A stretch of DNA of 44,684 nucleotides, taken from NCBI GenBank assembly GCA_021781415.1, contig JAJXWW010000158.1, positions 1 through 44,684 on the forward strand, written 5' to 3'. Shown here one piece after another: positions 43,493 to 44,684 of the stretch. Below the pieces are notes generated by a model. The model had not been told where the DNA came from. It made no database searches and worked only from the letters and a program-made list of their open reading frames with translations. The position numbers were made by a program, and so were the translations under genes. Source of the stretch: Planctomycetota bacterium (lineage in GTDB: Bacteria; Planctomycetota; Planctomycetia; Gemmatales; Gemmataceae). Numbering within the stretch: position 1 is the stretch's first letter; each line of letters begins with the position of its first letter.

Positions 43493-44684
43493 TCCATGCC
43501 TCCGCTTTTGCCCGCCGCGTCGAGTTCGCCAAGCTCTTTGACTGAATCGGGAGATAAGGCATCCCGCAAGTAGGGAGAATGCGTCGTGGCTATTATTTGA
43601 TTCCCTTCGCCCATTTTCGGCAACAAATGAACGAGTTTCCGCTGCCAAAGCGGATGCTGATTCAACTCCAGCTCGTCGATCAGCACAATGGACTGATGGA
43701 TGCGCTCGGCGGCGAAGCGAATCAGCAAGAGCAAGACGTTCTTTTCGCCGCTGCTTAAGCCGTCGTAGAAATATTCACTCTTTCCATCGTGAAAGCGAAT
43801 GTCGATTTGCCCCAATTCATCGCGAACGGCTCCGACAATGCGTCGCGGAGCGCAAATGCGAGCATAACTATCCTGTATCAAACGAAATTCGTCCGAGACT
43901 TTTCCCCTCGAGTCGAGAGAAGGCACGAGAGATTGCAAAGCCAAGTCGATCAAAATGCTGCGCGGATCCGTGGTGCGTAATTCCTCGTTCGCCTCCGCCG
44001 CTTTGGAAGCTCCCTGGATGATATTCCATACCTGGCGCGACACGGTTTTTCCCAAGCCCGTACGTTCTTGGTCGAACGTGAATACCCCGCCGACGCGGTG
44101 TAACGAGTTCCAATCGGCCCGACCTGTCGCCATCAGGCGCACCGCCTGTTCTCGGCCCCTTGGAAGAAGCCAACCTTGCTCCGGATCGCTTTCAATGGTG
44201 CCGAACTCCACGGGAGACAGTTGCATGGAGGGAAAGGTTGAAATAGCTACAGCCTGTCCGCTAATAGCGTACCCTGACAAAGGTGCAATGAAGCCACCTG
44301 ACGAAGGCATGGTGTAGGTATACGCTGTCGAAGAGACGCTTGAAGGCTTTCTCGTATCTGGATAGGTCCAGGTAAGCACTACTTCCGATACGTCGGGAAC
44401 CTCTCTCTTAATCTCCGCCAACCGGAATATCTCCCGTGTCGCCGCTATTTCATCGCTGCTGAAGCGGAGCCAACAGGTAACTTTGGCTTGTAACGCGCCG
44501 CGGCGGACGACCGTCCGCGGACTCAGTTTGAAGTCCGAACGCAAGGTGGGCATCGCAACAGCTTGTCCCAAGGCGGCGGCGATGGCGTCGAGAATCGTTG
44601 TTTTGCCGCAGGTATTGGGTCCAACGAGCAGCGTGAAGTCTCGAACTCGTCCCAAGACATCGGTGAAATCGAGTTCAAAGGGGT
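43489..44684 (-). CDS. AAA_15-type ABC ATPase (AriA-like), cut by the window edge
   Basis: The frame is open to the end of the window (PFELDFTDVLGRVRDF), so the true start lies beyond 44684; the visible part is about 398 residues. Walker A is LLVGPNTCGKTTILDAI. The signature is DGLSSGEKNVLLLLIRFA, Walker B is IVLIDELELNQHPLWQ and the switch is IIATTHSPYLRDAL. It is an SMC/RecF-like ATPase of the AAA_15 group used in OLD, Gabija, PARIS and retron systems. No nuclease domain follows the ATPase; the next gene, overlapping by four bases, supplies a TOPRIM-like one. That fits AriA of PARIS. Confidence 0.9.
   Translation of the reverse strand, partial: PFELDFTDVLGRVRDFTLLVGPNTCGKTTILDAIAAALGQAVAMPTLRSDFKLSPRTVVRRGALQAKVTCWLRFSSDEIAATREIFRLAEIKREVPDVSEVVLTWTYPDTRKPSSVSSTAYTYTMPSSGGFIAPLSGYAISGQAVAISTFPSMQLSPVEFGTIESDPEQGWLLPRGREQAVRLMATGRADWNSLHRVGGVFTFDQERTGLGKTVSRQVWNIIQGASKAAEANEELRTTDPRSILIDLALQSLVPSLDSRGKVSDEFRLIQDSYARICAPRRIVGAVRDELGQIDIRFHDGKSEYFYDGLSSGEKNVLLLLIRFAAERIHQSIVLIDELELNQHPLWQRKLVHLLPKMGEGNQIIATTHSPYLRDALSPDSVKELGELDAAGKSGGME

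Overview
The window looks like the chromosome of a GC-rich planctomycete, most likely of the Gemmataceae. I infer this from the kinds of genes present, not from a marker gene. They include Ser/Thr kinases fused to LRR and SUMF1 domains, an ECF sigma factor beside a kinase, tandem Uma2 proteins, LRR/HEAT and WD40 secreted proteins, and a giant exported beta-helix/Ig-repeat protein with the N-terminal LExLEDR motif. Short GC-rich palindromic repeats between genes also fit.

Layout. (1) 1-1144: a decayed insertion sequence with intact 18-bp ends, then a relic of a kinase C-terminal tail. (2) 1145-13741, plus strand: a probable signalling operon of ECF sigma factor, zinc-finger/kinase/LRR protein, two small exported proteins, a kinase-SUMF1-LRR fusion, a zinc-ribbon/HEAT/EF-hand membrane protein and an FHA-pseudokinase. 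Copies of one C-terminal tail are scattered between its genes. (3) 13742-14308: remains of two transposases and hairpins. (4) 14309-21246, minus strand: BON-domain protein, dihydrolipoyl dehydrogenase, a cyanophycin-synthetase-like protein with a decayed P-loop, and a GH13 glycosidase. (5) 21394-28651, minus strand: a compact five-gene cluster of winged-helix protein, 999-aa two-ATPase (AAA + FtsK) protein, membrane-anchored kinase, ABC-type AAA ATPase and a frameshifted PIN nuclease. It has the look of an undescribed conflict or defence module. (6) 28797-32230: FtsX-type permease and LolD-like ATPase. (7) 32249-34406: three tandem Uma2 paralogues. (8) 34420-36093: EttA-like ABC-F. (9) 36346-42223: WD40, HEAT/LRR and beta-helix/Ig-repeat exported proteins. 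(10) 42590-44684: a PARIS-like pair, an AAA ATPase (cut by the window edge) overlapping a DUF4435/TOPRIM-like protein.

The plus-strand operon probably links envelope or cytoplasmic signals to transcription through kinases and the sigma factor, with repeat domains as binding platforms. The two ATPase-nuclease neighbourhoods are the strongest leads for new biology. The window also records much local duplication: relic gene tails, an exact 60-bp repeat 6.3 kb apart and tandem paralogues. Two genes are broken at C homopolymers, which could mean phase variation or sequencing error.
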